Source of the DNA: an uncultured Pelagibacteraceae bacterium
GTDB taxonomy: Bacteria > Pseudomonadota > Alphaproteobacteria > Pelagibacterales > Pelagibacteraceae
Direction of reading: 5' to 3'
Length of the DNA stretch: 64,000 nt
NCBI GenBank assembly: GCA_902552805.1
Contig: CACDIC010000005.1
Location: forward strand, 1-64,000
Under the pieces are notes generated by a model that saw only the letters and a list, made by a program, of their open reading frames with translations, made no database searches and was not told the DNA's origin. The position numbers and the translations under genes were made by a program. This document shows positions 36,879-44,645 of this stretch, piece by piece. Positions within the stretch are counted from its first letter, which is position 1. Every line of letters begins with the position of its first letter.

Positions 36879-37565
36879 TTACTCCAAATTTGTGAGTTCA
36901 TTAAATTTTTTAAGTCTTCCAAGAAATAAGTTTTGATAAGTTACTAATTCAGGTCCTTGAATTTTAAACTCTTGAAACAAATTATCTACTGTGCAAACAA
37001 GAATAACGCAAGCATTAATATTTGAATTGTAAACAACATTATGAGCTAAGGAATAAGCAGCTGTTTGTAAAAACCAAGAGTCTATATATTCAGTTTTTTT
37101 TGGTTTGTTGGATTGTTTGAAATCAATAATAGTTTCTTTTCCCTCATAAACACCAACGCAATCTGCTGTACCTGCATATCTCTCAGGATAATACATTGTG
37201 CATTCCACACCATATATTTCCTCTAACCTATTTGTTAAACCTTTATCAATTATTTCTTTTGCCATTTTTTTATATTGTTCATTATCCTCGAAGAAACTTA
37301 AGTTTTCTCTTCCTAATAGAAAAGATTCTAAATAGCTGTGCATCTGAGAACCTCTACTACTGGCTGCTTTTGTAATTGCTTCAGCTTCTTTGTGGCCAGT
37401 TCTTTCTCGCCAATTTGCTAAGGCTGCTTTATCTTCCTCTGACTTTGTTGCATCGAGTATCGAAGTTACACTTGGTAATTTTGCCTCTCCTAAAACATAT
37501 CTTCTTATTCCATCTTCTGTAGCTCTTGAACTTGAAGGATAGATGTATTTTTTGTTCCAACGCAT
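36879..37565 (-). CDS. PD-(D/E)XK exonuclease, MGME1/marine-phage-like
   Basis: 228 residues from the ATG at 37565, which clears rmuC; a longer start at 37643 would overlap rmuC by 41 bases. The N-terminal block LPSVTSILDATK, ANWRERTGHKEAE and SRGSQMHSYLE, and the core YAGTADCVGVYEGK then IIDFKQSNK (Asp, x-n, Asp-x-Lys) are the pattern of RecB-like exonucleases including mitochondrial MGME1 and enzymes of T4-like marine phages. A single-strand DNA end-trimming role is likely. Origin by exchange with phages is possible but not demonstrated here. Confidence 0.8.
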   Translation of the reverse strand: MRWNKKYIYPSSSRATEDGIRRYVLGEAKLPSVTSILDATKSEEDKAALANWRERTGHKEAEAITKAASSRGSQMHSYLESFLLGRENLSFFEDNEQYKKMAKEIIDKGLTNRLEEIYGVECTMYYPERYAGTADCVGVYEGKETIIDFKQSNKPKKTEYIDSWFLQTAAYSLAHNVVYNSNINACVILVCTVDNLFQEFKIQGPELVTYQNLFLGRLKKFNELTNLE

Positions 37566-37602
37566 TTGATTTCTTATAGTCGGTAATATGTGAAAAAAGA
37601 AA

Positions 37603-38700
37603 TTATTTTTTAAGCTGTTTATTTCTCTCAACAAATTTTTCAACGTTCTCTGTCAGCACAGCTTTTTCAACTTGCTCGGGATCTTTTATATTTTCTAAAG
37701 TTCTCGTGATTGATCTTGCATCAGTTCCAAACTTATCTACTACATTCATAGCCTCTTCTAACTTTTTTCTTAAAACTATGACGTTGTCAAAATGCTTTGC
37801 AAACCTTGTACTGATTGTTTTTAAATGGTTATAAATTTCTGTTGCACCCTTTTGAACCTTAAGAGATTGAAATCCCATGTGTAAAGACTGTAGATAGGCT
37901 GAGAGAGTGTTAGGGCCACAAATTACTATTTTGTATTTTTTCATCAATTCTTGGGTTAATAATTCTTTTGTAGTTGGATCTTGATACTCAGTTAATTCTT
38001 TATAAAGACTTTCAGTTGGTGCATACACTATTGCAAAATCAGTTGTTTTTGGTGGAACAATGTATTTTTCCATGACACTTTTTGCTTTAGCTTTAAATGC
38101 ACTCGCTAATTTTGTTCTAGCATCTGCAACTGCTTTTTTATCATCTGCGTCATATGCATCAGTGATAGTTTTGAATTTTTCTACTGGAAAATGAGAGTCT
38201 ACTGGAACCAAGACATCTCCTTGAAGCTTGATTGCAAATTCTACGTTTTCACTAGTGTCCTCTTTCATCTTGACATTTGTCATAAATTGAGATGCTGGTA
38301 ACAAATCTTTGATTATAGCATCCAAAGAATATTCAGCCAAAGTTCCATACTTTTTAACCCCTGCTAAAATTTTAGTAATTCCCTCTTGGCTTTGATTTAA
38401 TAATCTAACTTGCTCATTAAAGTTTCCAACCTTCTCATCTACTTTGGTTAAGGCCTCAGTCATATCCTTAGTAACCCCGGTTGACAAAGAATTAAATGAA
38501 GTAGACATTGAACTAAGAGATGTATTGATTGTAGAATTAAGACTATCTTTTAACCTCACTATTTCAGCATTTAAATTAGCTAATTCCTCAGCTTCTTTAT
38601 TCCCATTCTCATCTTTAGGTTTAGACCTTAAATTTAAGTATAAAATACCTAAAGTTGCACTTAGTAGCATGACTAGAATTATTAATAGAATCGTATCCAT
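37603..38700 (-). CDS. rmuC: DNA recombination protein RmuC
   Basis: 365 residues. An N-terminal membrane helix (residues 4-23) is followed by a coiled-coil-prone region with Leu/Ser/Thr repeats (to about 110) and the RmuC core, where VPVDSHFPVEKF, DFAIVYAPTESLY and PNTLSAYLQSLHMGF are the signature blocks. RmuC is a putative nuclease limiting rearrangements; the core belongs to the PD-(D/E)XK superfamily. It begins a minus-strand group with the MGME1-like nuclease and exonuclease I. Confidence 0.92.
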   Translation of the reverse strand: MDTILLIILVMLLSATLGILYLNLRSKPKDENGNKEAEELANLNAEIVRLKDSLNSTINTSLSSMSTSFNSLSTGVTKDMTEALTKVDEKVGNFNEQVRLLNQSQEGITKILAGVKKYGTLAEYSLDAIIKDLLPASQFMTNVKMKEDTSENVEFAIKLQGDVLVPVDSHFPVEKFKTITDAYDADDKKAVADARTKLASAFKAKAKSVMEKYIVPPKTTDFAIVYAPTESLYKELTEYQDPTTKELLTQELMKKYKIVICGPNTLSAYLQSLHMGFQSLKVQKGATEIYNHLKTISTRFAKHFDNVIVLRKKLEEAMNVVDKFGTDARSITRTLENIKDPEQVEKAVLTENVEKFVERNKQLKK

Positions 38701-38799
38701 GCTTTTAAAGATATACCTGTTTTTATGGAAATCAACTTATTACTAGATTACTATGAGATATCAAGATTAGTTATTATTTTTAAAAAATAATTAATAAAT

Positions 38800-38931
38800 A
38801 TGGATTTTTTTTTGGTTTTAAAAATATTGTTTGTTATTGGAGTGATGATCGCTCTATATGCGATAATTAGAAATTTAGATATAATAAAGATTATTTTAAT
38901 TTACTTTAAAGATAAATTACTTGGAAAGTAA
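38800..38931 (+). CDS. Putative 43-residue membrane protein
   Basis: Short open frame from ATG 38800 to TAA 38929-38931 encoding 43 residues. It has one hydrophobic helix at about residues 4-22 (LVLKILFVIGVMIALYAII) and a second amphipathic/hydrophobic stretch ending in basic residues. It lies alone in the 216-base gap between rmuC and hisG, in the opposite orientation to both, and overlaps hisG tail to tail by 15 bases, a pattern seen with real genes here. No recognisable family. It could also be chance in AT-rich DNA, where hydrophobic codons are common. Confidence 0.4.
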   Translation: MDFFLVLKILFVIGVMIALYAIIRNLDIIKIILIYFKDKLLGK

Positions 38932-39603
38932 TTTAATTAAATTGTTTAATCGCTTTTTCTTTACATTTTTTTTTGAAGTTAAAAGACAAGCTTCAGATTT
39001 TAAAATTTCGCCATCCTTTAAGATGCGTAGATTATTTGCTTTTAAGGTCTCACCTGTAGATGTAATATCAGTAATCAATTCAGCAGATCCAGTAAAAGGA
39101 TAAGCCTCAGTAGCTCCTAAACTTTCAACTAACCTAAATTGTGTAACACCTTTTGAGAACAAAAAATCTTGTGTTAAATTTGGATATTTAGTTGCAACCC
39201 GAATTCTTTTTTTTTTTATATCTCTGAATTCAAAAGCAATTTCCTCAAGATCAGCAATAGTCTGAACATCAATCCAAGGATCTGGAATTGCTACCACTAA
39301 ATTTGCTCTTCCAAAATTAAGTTTTTTGGCAACATTTATTTTATTTTGGACATTTATTCCGCTTTCTTTTAATAAATCAAAACCAGAAAAACCAATATCT
39401 AAAGAGTTATCACCTAGTCTTTCAATAATTTCTCTAGCATGTAGATATAAAATCTTAACATATGGTTTATTTTTAATTGATCCAATTAAATCTCTTTCGC
39501 CTCTTTCAGATATAATTCTTAATTTTTTTTTCTTAAAGATTTTTAAAACATCTGCCCTAAGTCGACCTTTGCTTGGAATACCTATATTGATTAAATTATC
39601 CAT
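38917..39603 (-). CDS. hisG: ATP phosphoribosyltransferase, short-form catalytic subunit
   Basis: First step of histidine synthesis. 228 residues, the short form that lacks the C-terminal regulatory domain and needs HisZ, which is encoded immediately upstream (1-base gap). Visible blocks are IGIPSKGRLRADVL, DIGFSGFDLL, and the phosphate loop with LVESLGATEAYPFTG and DITSTGETLKAN. The order hisS-hisZ-hisG links histidine synthesis to histidyl-tRNA charging. Confidence 0.95.
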   Translation of the reverse strand: MDNLINIGIPSKGRLRADVLKIFKKKKLRIISERGERDLIGSIKNKPYVKILYLHAREIIERLGDNSLDIGFSGFDLLKESGINVQNKINVAKKLNFGRANLVVAIPDPWIDVQTIADLEEIAFEFRDIKKKRIRVATKYPNLTQDFLFSKGVTQFRLVESLGATEAYPFTGSAELITDITSTGETLKANNLRILKDGEILKSEACLLTSKKNVKKKRLNNLIKLLSK

Positions 39604-39604
39604 T

Positions 39605-40657
39605 TTAATAAACTAAATTTAAAGCAGCACCAACTGCTGGAGTTTGTTTTTTTGAACCAAGGTCGGAAATCAATTTGTCATATCGGCCGCCATTGCAACA
39701 ATTAATAATTTTTGATTTGAACTTAATATCTATTTTAAAAACCATACCTGTGTAATACTCAAGCTGTCTGCCAAAAGCAGCAGAAAAAGTGACATTTAAT
39801 TTATTAATTTTATTTTTTGAGATTGGAAAATATCTCTGATCTACCAACAAATTAATTTTATATTTCTTGAAAAACTTATTTAATACCTTGGCTGCATTAT
39901 TAATTGGACATTTAATTTTCAAAAACTCCTTAATAATTTTTGAAATATTTCTTCCTTTACTAGGTCTCCTTGGATCTTTAATCTTTTTATCAAATCTGCT
40001 TAAAATTTCGTTAATTGTTCTATTTGCTATAGTGGTTGATTGATCATTTTTTAACATTCTAAAATATCTTTTTTTATCGATCTCAACTATTGTCGGATCA
40101 ACATCTGAATTAGTCTCTAATCTTTTGAGAAGATCATTAAAGTAATCTTCTCTCCAAAAATGTCTTGAAAGCCTTAATTTCCATCTTTTAGGGATATCTA
40201 ATTTAGATATAAGAAGATTGAATATTTCTACATTACCAATTGTGATCTCGCCTGATGAATAATTAAAATTTTTTAAAGATTTTAATGATGTATTTATTAT
40301 TTCCTTATCATCATTTTTCTCATTTCGTGAACCTATGATTTCAAAACCAACTTGATTTCTTACAATGGAGTCCTTTTTGTTTTCAGATTTACGATACGCT
40401 TGACCATTATAAAATATCTTCTCCTTGCCTTTTAGATTATTTTCTAAGTATCTAAGACAAGATACAATTGTCAGATCAGGCCTTAAACAAAGTTCATTTC
40501 CTCCTTGGTCAGTAAATGAGAAAATAAATTTTCTAAAACTTTCACCCGATCTTTGTACAATATGGTTAGCTTCAATTACTGAGGGTAATTCAATATATTT
40601 GAAACCGTTTGATTTAACAGTTTTAAGTATACTGTCAGATAAATTTTTTGATTTCAT
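39605..40657 (-). CDS. hisZ: ATP phosphoribosyltransferase regulatory subunit (HisRS paralogue)
   Basis: 350 residues. A class II tRNA-synthetase-like fold: motif 2-like IFYNGQAYRKSE and RNQVGFEIIG, and a motif 3-like end AVGAALNLVY. It lacks the anticodon-binding domain, which identifies HisZ and not a second HisRS. It is required for activity and His feedback of short HisG. It starts 23 bases inside the end of hisS, so the two are translationally coupled. Confidence 0.92.
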   Translation of the reverse strand: MKSKNLSDSILKTVKSNGFKYIELPSVIEANHIVQRSGESFRKFIFSFTDQGGNELCLRPDLTIVSCLRYLENNLKGKEKIFYNGQAYRKSENKKDSIVRNQVGFEIIGSRNEKNDDKEIINTSLKSLKNFNYSSGEITIGNVEIFNLLISKLDIPKRWKLRLSRHFWREDYFNDLLKRLETNSDVDPTIVEIDKKRYFRMLKNDQSTTIANRTINEILSRFDKKIKDPRRPSKGRNISKIIKEFLKIKCPINNAAKVLNKFFKKYKINLLVDQRYFPISKNKINKLNVTFSAAFGRQLEYYTGMVFKIDIKFKSKIINCCNGGRYDKLISDLGSKKQTPAVGAALNLVY

Positions 40658-42032
40658 TTACTAAATTTTCTTTTGAAAAGGTGATTTGATTATCTTCTCC
40701 CTTAATACCCTGGAGGTTCTTAAGTGTAATTTTATTATCTTTAAATTCATTTTCTCCACAAATGACTGCAATCGGGCACCCTCTTTTATTTGCATATGTC
40801 AGTTGTTTCCCTAGATTTTTCTTACTATCTAAAAAAATTTCTGAGTTAATATTATTTTTTCTCAAGATATCTAAAATTTCGTAATAATTTTTTAAATATT
40901 CTCCATCCATTACGCAAACAATGACTGGTTTTTGATCATCTAATTGAACTTGATTTATTTGAGACATAGCAAACAAAAGTCTATCCACACCAATACTAAC
41001 ACCTGTTCCAGGTATATCTACACCTTTAAATCTTGAAATTAACTTATTGTATTGTCCACCAGAGCATACGCTACCAATATCAATTTCTTTACCTTTATTA
41101 TTTGTTGTTTTAAAATTAAGATTGGTCTCAATACAAAAGCCATCATAATACGCCAATCCTCTAACTATTGTAAAATTCGTTTTGACTAACTCAGAATAAC
41201 TTCCGAAATTTAGCACCTCAAATAAATCCTCAAGCTCTTTAATCCCTTCTTGGGTAATAAGATTTTTAAAATCTTGTTTGAGTTTTTTTAAATCTTTGAT
41301 TTTTAAAAAATCTAAAATTTTTGAAACTTGCTCATCATTTAAATCAGCTCCTTTGGTTATCGCACCACTTTTATCTTTTCTCTCTTTTTTTAGTAGATCT
41401 TCAACTCCTTTTATTCCAAAATCTGGTTTGTCTAACTTATCAATTGCTCTCATCACCTTAATTTCTTTATTTGCAGGAATTTTCAGATCTTGAATTAAAC
41501 CTTGAATAATCTTTCTATTACTTACATTAATTGTAAATTGATCTTTTTTTAAACCACACTCAATTAGTGTGTTTGCAACCAGATTACATAGTTCAGCATT
41601 TGCTTGTGCTGGATTTACATTGCCCACAATATCACAATCAGCTTGAGTAAATTCTCTAAAACGTGCATTACCTGACTTTTCATTTCTAAATACATTTTGA
41701 ATAGCGTATCTTTTATAAATTGATGGAAGTTCTTGATTATTTTGGGCAACAAATCTTGCTAAAGGACTGGAAAGATCGTATCGAAGAGTAATATTCTTTT
41801 CACCATCATTAAAAGAAAAAACATCAGACATAGGATTACTATCATCCTCTGCAAGAAAAGATCCTATATTTTCACTAATTTCAAATGATGGGGTTTCTAA
41901 AGGATCGAAACCATATTTAATAAAATTATTCTCAATGACTTTTAATAGTCTTTTTTTGAGAATTAACGTTTTATTCCATCTATCTTCAAAACCTGACGGT
42001 AATCCAGGAATTAATTTATTTTTTTCACTCAT
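40635..42032 (-). CDS. hisS: Histidyl-tRNA synthetase
   Basis: 465 residues from the ATG at 42032 (MSEKNKLIPGLPSGF); an upstream alternative at 42080 would run into the tRNA-like element. Motif 2 is IYKRYAIQNVFRNEK followed by FREFTQADCDIVG. The HisA motif reads VRGLAYYDGFCIE (commonly RGLDYYT). Motif 3 is GTGVSIGVDRLLFAM, and a C-terminal anticodon-binding domain is present. The altered HisA motif fits the separate alphaproteobacterial HisRS type, which recognises tRNA-His without G-1. The start codon is four bases after the CCA of the tRNA-like sequence, with no room for a Shine-Dalgarno. Confidence 0.95.
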   Translation of the reverse strand: MSEKNKLIPGLPSGFEDRWNKTLILKKRLLKVIENNFIKYGFDPLETPSFEISENIGSFLAEDDSNPMSDVFSFNDGEKNITLRYDLSSPLARFVAQNNQELPSIYKRYAIQNVFRNEKSGNARFREFTQADCDIVGNVNPAQANAELCNLVANTLIECGLKKDQFTINVSNRKIIQGLIQDLKIPANKEIKVMRAIDKLDKPDFGIKGVEDLLKKERKDKSGAITKGADLNDEQVSKILDFLKIKDLKKLKQDFKNLITQEGIKELEDLFEVLNFGSYSELVKTNFTIVRGLAYYDGFCIETNLNFKTTNNKGKEIDIGSVCSGGQYNKLISRFKGVDIPGTGVSIGVDRLLFAMSQINQVQLDDQKPVIVCVMDGEYLKNYYEILDILRKNNINSEIFLDSKKNLGKQLTYANKRGCPIAVICGENEFKDNKITLKNLQGIKGEDNQITFSKENLVNEIKKFI

Positions 42033-42036
42033 TTTT

Positions 42037-42110
42037 TGGTACCTTGAGTAGGTTACGCTCCTACGACTTCGGATCCACAAACCGACGTGATACTATTTCA
42101 CCATCAAGGC
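42037..42110 (-). tRNA. tRNA-His(GTG), structurally degenerate, or tRNA-like leader of hisS
   Basis: A 74-base cloverleaf. Acceptor GCCTTGA pairs with TCAAGGT, including G1-U72, then discriminator A73 and encoded CCA. The D stem is GTGA/TCAC, and the anticodon loop TTGTGGA has GTG at 42076-42078 on a TCGG/CCGA stem with a U31-U39 mismatch. Variable loop AGTC; T stem GTAGG/CCTAC. G1-U72, A73 and no G-1 fit the alphaproteobacterial tRNA-His type. The D loop (AATAGTA) lacks G18-G19 and the T loop (AGCGTAA) lacks T54, T55 and A58, which normally form the elbow. It ends 4 bases before hisS. Either the real tRNA-His in reduced form, or a regulatory mimic. Confidence 0.7.
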
Positions 42111-42150
42111 ATATCCTTTTTTGTTTTATCTTATTTTGTTGTTATTTAAA

Positions 42151-42156
42151 ATTATA
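42151..42156 (-). promoter_or_regulatory. Possible -10 box for the tRNA-His-like/hisS transcript
   Basis: TATAAT on the minus strand, within TATTATAAT, about 40 bases before the 5' end of the tRNA-like element. A start near 42144 would leave a leader of about 34 bases. No good -35 hexamer lies at 16-18 bases upstream (AGCTAG or GCTAGG there), so this is a weak call. It would separate hisS from the upstream 33-codon ORF. Confidence 0.35.
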
Positions 42157-42179
42157 ATATAAATGATTATTCCCTAGCT

Positions 42180-42281
42180 TTAGCCAGCATGGAAGTGAGC
42201 GTGCGCAACTCTACTAGTTCCTTTAAGAGCTTTTCTTAAAGTACTTTTTGATGCTAATTTATTTATTTCAAATTTTTTCAT
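42180..42281 (-). CDS. Putative 33-residue small protein or leader peptide upstream of hisS
   Basis: ATG at 42281 to TAA at 42180-42182: a basic peptide starting MKKFEINKLASK and ending RVAHAHFHAG. Three His codons (CAC, CAC, CAT) lie within the last seven codons, and the segment is less AT-biased than its surroundings, suggesting constraint. It sits between the cspA terminator and the tRNA-His-like element, on the hisS strand, about 70 bases before the tRNA 5' end. It could be a leader whose translation senses histidyl-tRNA, or an independent conserved micro-protein. No family recognised. Confidence 0.45.
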   Translation of the reverse strand: MKKFEINKLASKSTLRKALKGTSRVAHAHFHAG

Positions 42282-42328
42282 TGAAGGCTTTTTAGACAAA
42301 AAAAACGATAATGCAACCCCTAAAAGAA

Positions 42329-42366
42329 AAAGGACGTATATCCATTAGTAGATATATCGCCCTTTT
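42329..42366 (-). terminator. Intrinsic terminator after cspA
   Basis: On the minus strand AAAAGGGCGATATATC pairs with TATACGTCCTTTT around a short A/T loop, with one bulge, then a T-rich tract (CCTTTTTCTTTT). It begins 15 bases after the cspA stop codon. One of very few clear intrinsic terminators in the window; it insulates cspA from the hisS leader region. Confidence 0.7.
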
Positions 42367-42380
42367 ATAATTTTAGAAAA

Positions 42381-42593
42381 TTAGTCTAATTTTTTTAAAT
42401 TTACTGCTGAAGGGCCTTTGGGACCATCTTCAAGAGTAAATTCTATTTTATCACCCTCATTAAGATATCTCATGCCCGCTGCTTTAACTGCGCTTGCATG
42501 TACAAACGCATCTTTTTCTTTATCGTCTCTTTCTATAAAGCCGTAACCTTTTTTGCCGTTAAACCACTTTACTTTTCCTTGTATTGTACTCAT
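42381..42593 (-). CDS. cspA: Cold-shock domain protein (CspA family)
   Basis: 70 residues from the ATG at 42593 ([19 protein letters not shown]); a GTG at 42602 is a less likely start. RNP1 is KGYGFIE and RNP2 is DAFVHASAV (usual DVFVHxSAI), so the single-strand nucleic-acid binding surface is intact. RNA chaperone role by family knowledge. It has its own terminator. The leader, between tRNA-Phe and the start, is only about 75 bases, too short for the long thermosensing 5' UTR known in E. coli cspA. Confidence 0.95.
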   Translation of the reverse strand: MSTIQGKVKWFNGKKGYGFIERDDKEKDAFVHASAVKAAGMRYLNEGDKIEFTLEDGPKGPSAVNLKKLD

Positions 42594-42667
42594 CTTATTC
42601 ACTCGTCCTTTAGTTATTTATTTAATATTAGGTTAGGTTCTTTTAAATTAATTTCAAGATGTTTTGA

Positions 42668-42742
42668 TGGTGCCTCGGGAAGGATTCGCACCTCCGACAC
42701 AAGCCTTTTCAGGGCTCTGCTCTACTCCTGAGCTACCGAGGC
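42668..42742 (-). tRNA. tRNA-Phe(GAA)
   Basis: 75-base cloverleaf. Acceptor GCCTCGG/CCGAGGC, A73, encoded CCA. D arm GCTC-AGGAGTA-GAGC, anticodon arm GAGCC-CTGAAAA-GGCTT with GAA, variable loop GTGTC, T arm GGAGG-TGCGAAT-CCTTC. The T loop has G at position 55 where U (pseudouridine) is near universal. It lies 6 bases downstream of infA on the same strand and upstream of cspA. Confidence 0.95.
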
Positions 42743-42748
42743 AATAGG

Positions 42749-42964
42749 TCAACCCCTAAAGATTATTCTGCCTTTTGTGAGGTCATATGGAGTCATTTCG
42801 ACTGTCACATTATCTCCTTGTAATACTCTAATTCTGTTTTTTCTTAATTTGCCTGCTGTATGAGCTGTTACAACATGACCATTTTCAAGCTGAACTCTAA
42901 ACATAGCATTTGGAAGTAAATCAGTTACCTTGCCTTTGAATTCAAGTAAGTCTTGTTTTGACAA
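42749..42964 (-). CDS. infA: Translation initiation factor IF-1
   Basis: 71 residues, a single OB fold covering the ribosomal A site during initiation. The protein starts [20 protein letters not shown] and contains [22 protein letters not shown] and [15 protein letters not shown], here cited as two separate core blocks. It begins 2 bases after the hisD stop; the murA-DUF2948-hisD-infA order is typical of alphaproteobacteria. tRNA-Phe follows after 6 bases. Confidence 0.97.
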   Translation of the reverse strand: MSKQDLLEFKGKVTDLLPNAMFRVQLENGHVVTAHTAGKLRKNRIRVLQGDNVTVEMTPYDLTKGRIIFRG

Positions 42965-42966
42965 AT

Positions 42967-44250
42967 TTATTTTCTCCTTATTCTTTTTTTTACAGATTGA
43001 GCATGTCCTGCTAACCCTTCGTAATTTGCAAGAGTTATAACTGATGGCCCAAGACTTTCAATACCCTTTTTTGATAAGTTTATGTAAGAAATTCTTTTAT
43101 AAAATTCATTGACGCTTATACCACTAGAATATTTTGCTGACCCATTAGTTGGCAATATATGATTTGATCCAATGTTATAATCTGTCATTGCCATGACTGC
43201 ATATTTTCCTAAGCATATTGAACCAGAATTCTTAATTTTGGGTATGAAAGATTTGTAGTTTTTTACGTTCAATTCCAAGTGTTCAGGTGCAATTTTATTT
43301 ACGATATTAATTATTTTACTATCGTTTGCTACATACATTAAAATTCCATTTCTCTTTAAACTTTTTTTTGCCACAGATTCTCTTGGAATACTTTTTAATT
43401 GTTTCAAAATTTCCATCTGGACTTTACTAATTAGTTTTTTGTCTTTTGAAATTAATATACATTGTGCTTGAGGATCATGTTCTGCTTGTCCGATTAAATC
43501 ACTTGCAGCCCATTCAGGATTTGAGAATTTGTCACAGACAATAGTTATTTCAGAAGGACCTGCGGTCATGCCTTCGATACCTACATCCCCAAAAACTTCT
43601 TTTTTTGCCGCTGCTACATATGAATTCCCGGGTCCAACTATTTTATCAACTCTTTTAATTTTTTTAGTTCCATAAGAGGCAGCTGCTATAGCAGATGGAC
43701 CACCAATAGAGTAAATTTCTTTAATTTTACATTTTCTTGCTGCGTATAAAACAGCCGGATTTTGATTTCCCTTGAGACCTGGGTTAATCATTACAATTCT
43801 TTTAACTCCCGCAACAATTGCTGGTATAGCATTCATAAGCACACTTGATGGATAAGATACAAGTGAACCTGGAACATAAATTGCAACAGACTCTAAAGGT
43901 AAATATTTATATTCAAGTTTATTTTTGAATTTATCTGTATACGAAATATTCTTAAATTTTTGTAAGGAATGGAATTTATAAATTCGATTATAGGCTGTGT
44001 CGATTGCTTTCTTAACTTTAGGATTTAAAGACTTTATTAATTTATTAATTTTTGTAGCACTAGGAATAATTGTAGTATTTCGATTAAATTTCCTTTCATA
44101 TTTAATTAATGCTTTATCACCATTCTTTTTTACGTCATTAATAATATTAGTTACAGAAACTTTGTCAGATTTTATACCTTTTCTCCTTTTAAAAAGTAAA
44201 TAATCCAAATTTTTATCAAAATTCTTAGTTTTACTATTTAATATTTTCAT
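42967..44250 (-). CDS. hisD: Histidinol dehydrogenase
   Basis: Zn-dependent NAD enzyme performing the last two steps of histidine synthesis. 427 residues. Recognised blocks: [65 protein letters not shown] and the C-terminal [15 protein letters not shown]. Zn and catalytic His residues lie in EHDPQ and in APEHLEL. It is separated from hisS-hisZ-hisG by infA, tRNA-Phe and cspA. Followed closely by infA. Confidence 0.96.
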   Translation of the reverse strand: MKILNSKTKNFDKNLDYLLFKRRKGIKSDKVSVTNIINDVKKNGDKALIKYERKFNRNTTIIPSATKINKLIKSLNPKVKKAIDTAYNRIYKFHSLQKFKNISYTDKFKNKLEYKYLPLESVAIYVPGSLVSYPSSVLMNAIPAIVAGVKRIVMINPGLKGNQNPAVLYAARKCKIKEIYSIGGPSAIAAASYGTKKIKRVDKIVGPGNSYVAAAKKEVFGDVGIEGMTAGPSEITIVCDKFSNPEWAASDLIGQAEHDPQAQCILISKDKKLISKVQMEILKQLKSIPRESVAKKSLKRNGILMYVANDSKIINIVNKIAPEHLELNVKNYKSFIPKIKNSGSICLGKYAVMAMTDYNIGSNHILPTNGSAKYSSGISVNEFYKRISYINLSKKGIESLGPSVITLANYEGLAGHAQSVKKRIRRK

Positions 44251-44252
44251 AA

Positions 44253-44645
44253 TTATTTAATTTCGTTTTGATCCTCAAGCCTCGCTTCGATAGTTTCTGT
44301 CGTCAAAGCAATGTGGGCATTATTATTAAAAATAAGATTTATTTCATAATCATCATTATTTTTCAAATAATCAATTCCAATTAATTCTAAAACTAAATCT
44401 TTGTTTGATTGATTAATATTTTTTGATCTTACTTTATCAACAAAATCAAATCGACAAATACTATTGATTTTCTTGCCCTCTTGATCGGTTTCAATTTTTG
44501 TTCTTTCAATTGATAATAAAAAAACCTTATTAGATGCCAGATACTTTATATCTGTAACTTTAACTTTTGCGCCAGAACTACAAGCAGAAATCATTTGTAG
44601 CCCCTCTTGATCGCTCGCAATTATTTTTGCTAAATATTTACTCAT
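44253..44645 (-). CDS. DUF2948 family protein
   Basis: 130 residues with the pattern of the alphaproteobacterial DUF2948 family: an opening KIIASDQEGLQMISACSSGA, a central FLLSIERTKIE-type strand, RFDFVDKVRSKNI, and a C-terminal ALTTETIEARLED. It sits between murA and hisD, its usual place, with its start sharing a base with the murA stop. Function unknown; no catalytic signature visible. Confidence 0.87.
   Translation of the reverse strand: MSKYLAKIIASDQEGLQMISACSSGAKVKVTDIKYLASNKVFLLSIERTKIETDQEGKKINSICRFDFVDKVRSKNINQSNKDLVLELIGIDYLKNNDDYEINLIFNNNAHIALTTETIEARLEDQNEIK

Noticed and set aside
42498..42731. 77-residue plus-strand ORF ending with GRIRTSDTSLFRALLYS
   Set aside because: The C-terminal part is antisense to tRNA-Phe and the rest is antisense to cspA; typical spurious ORF.
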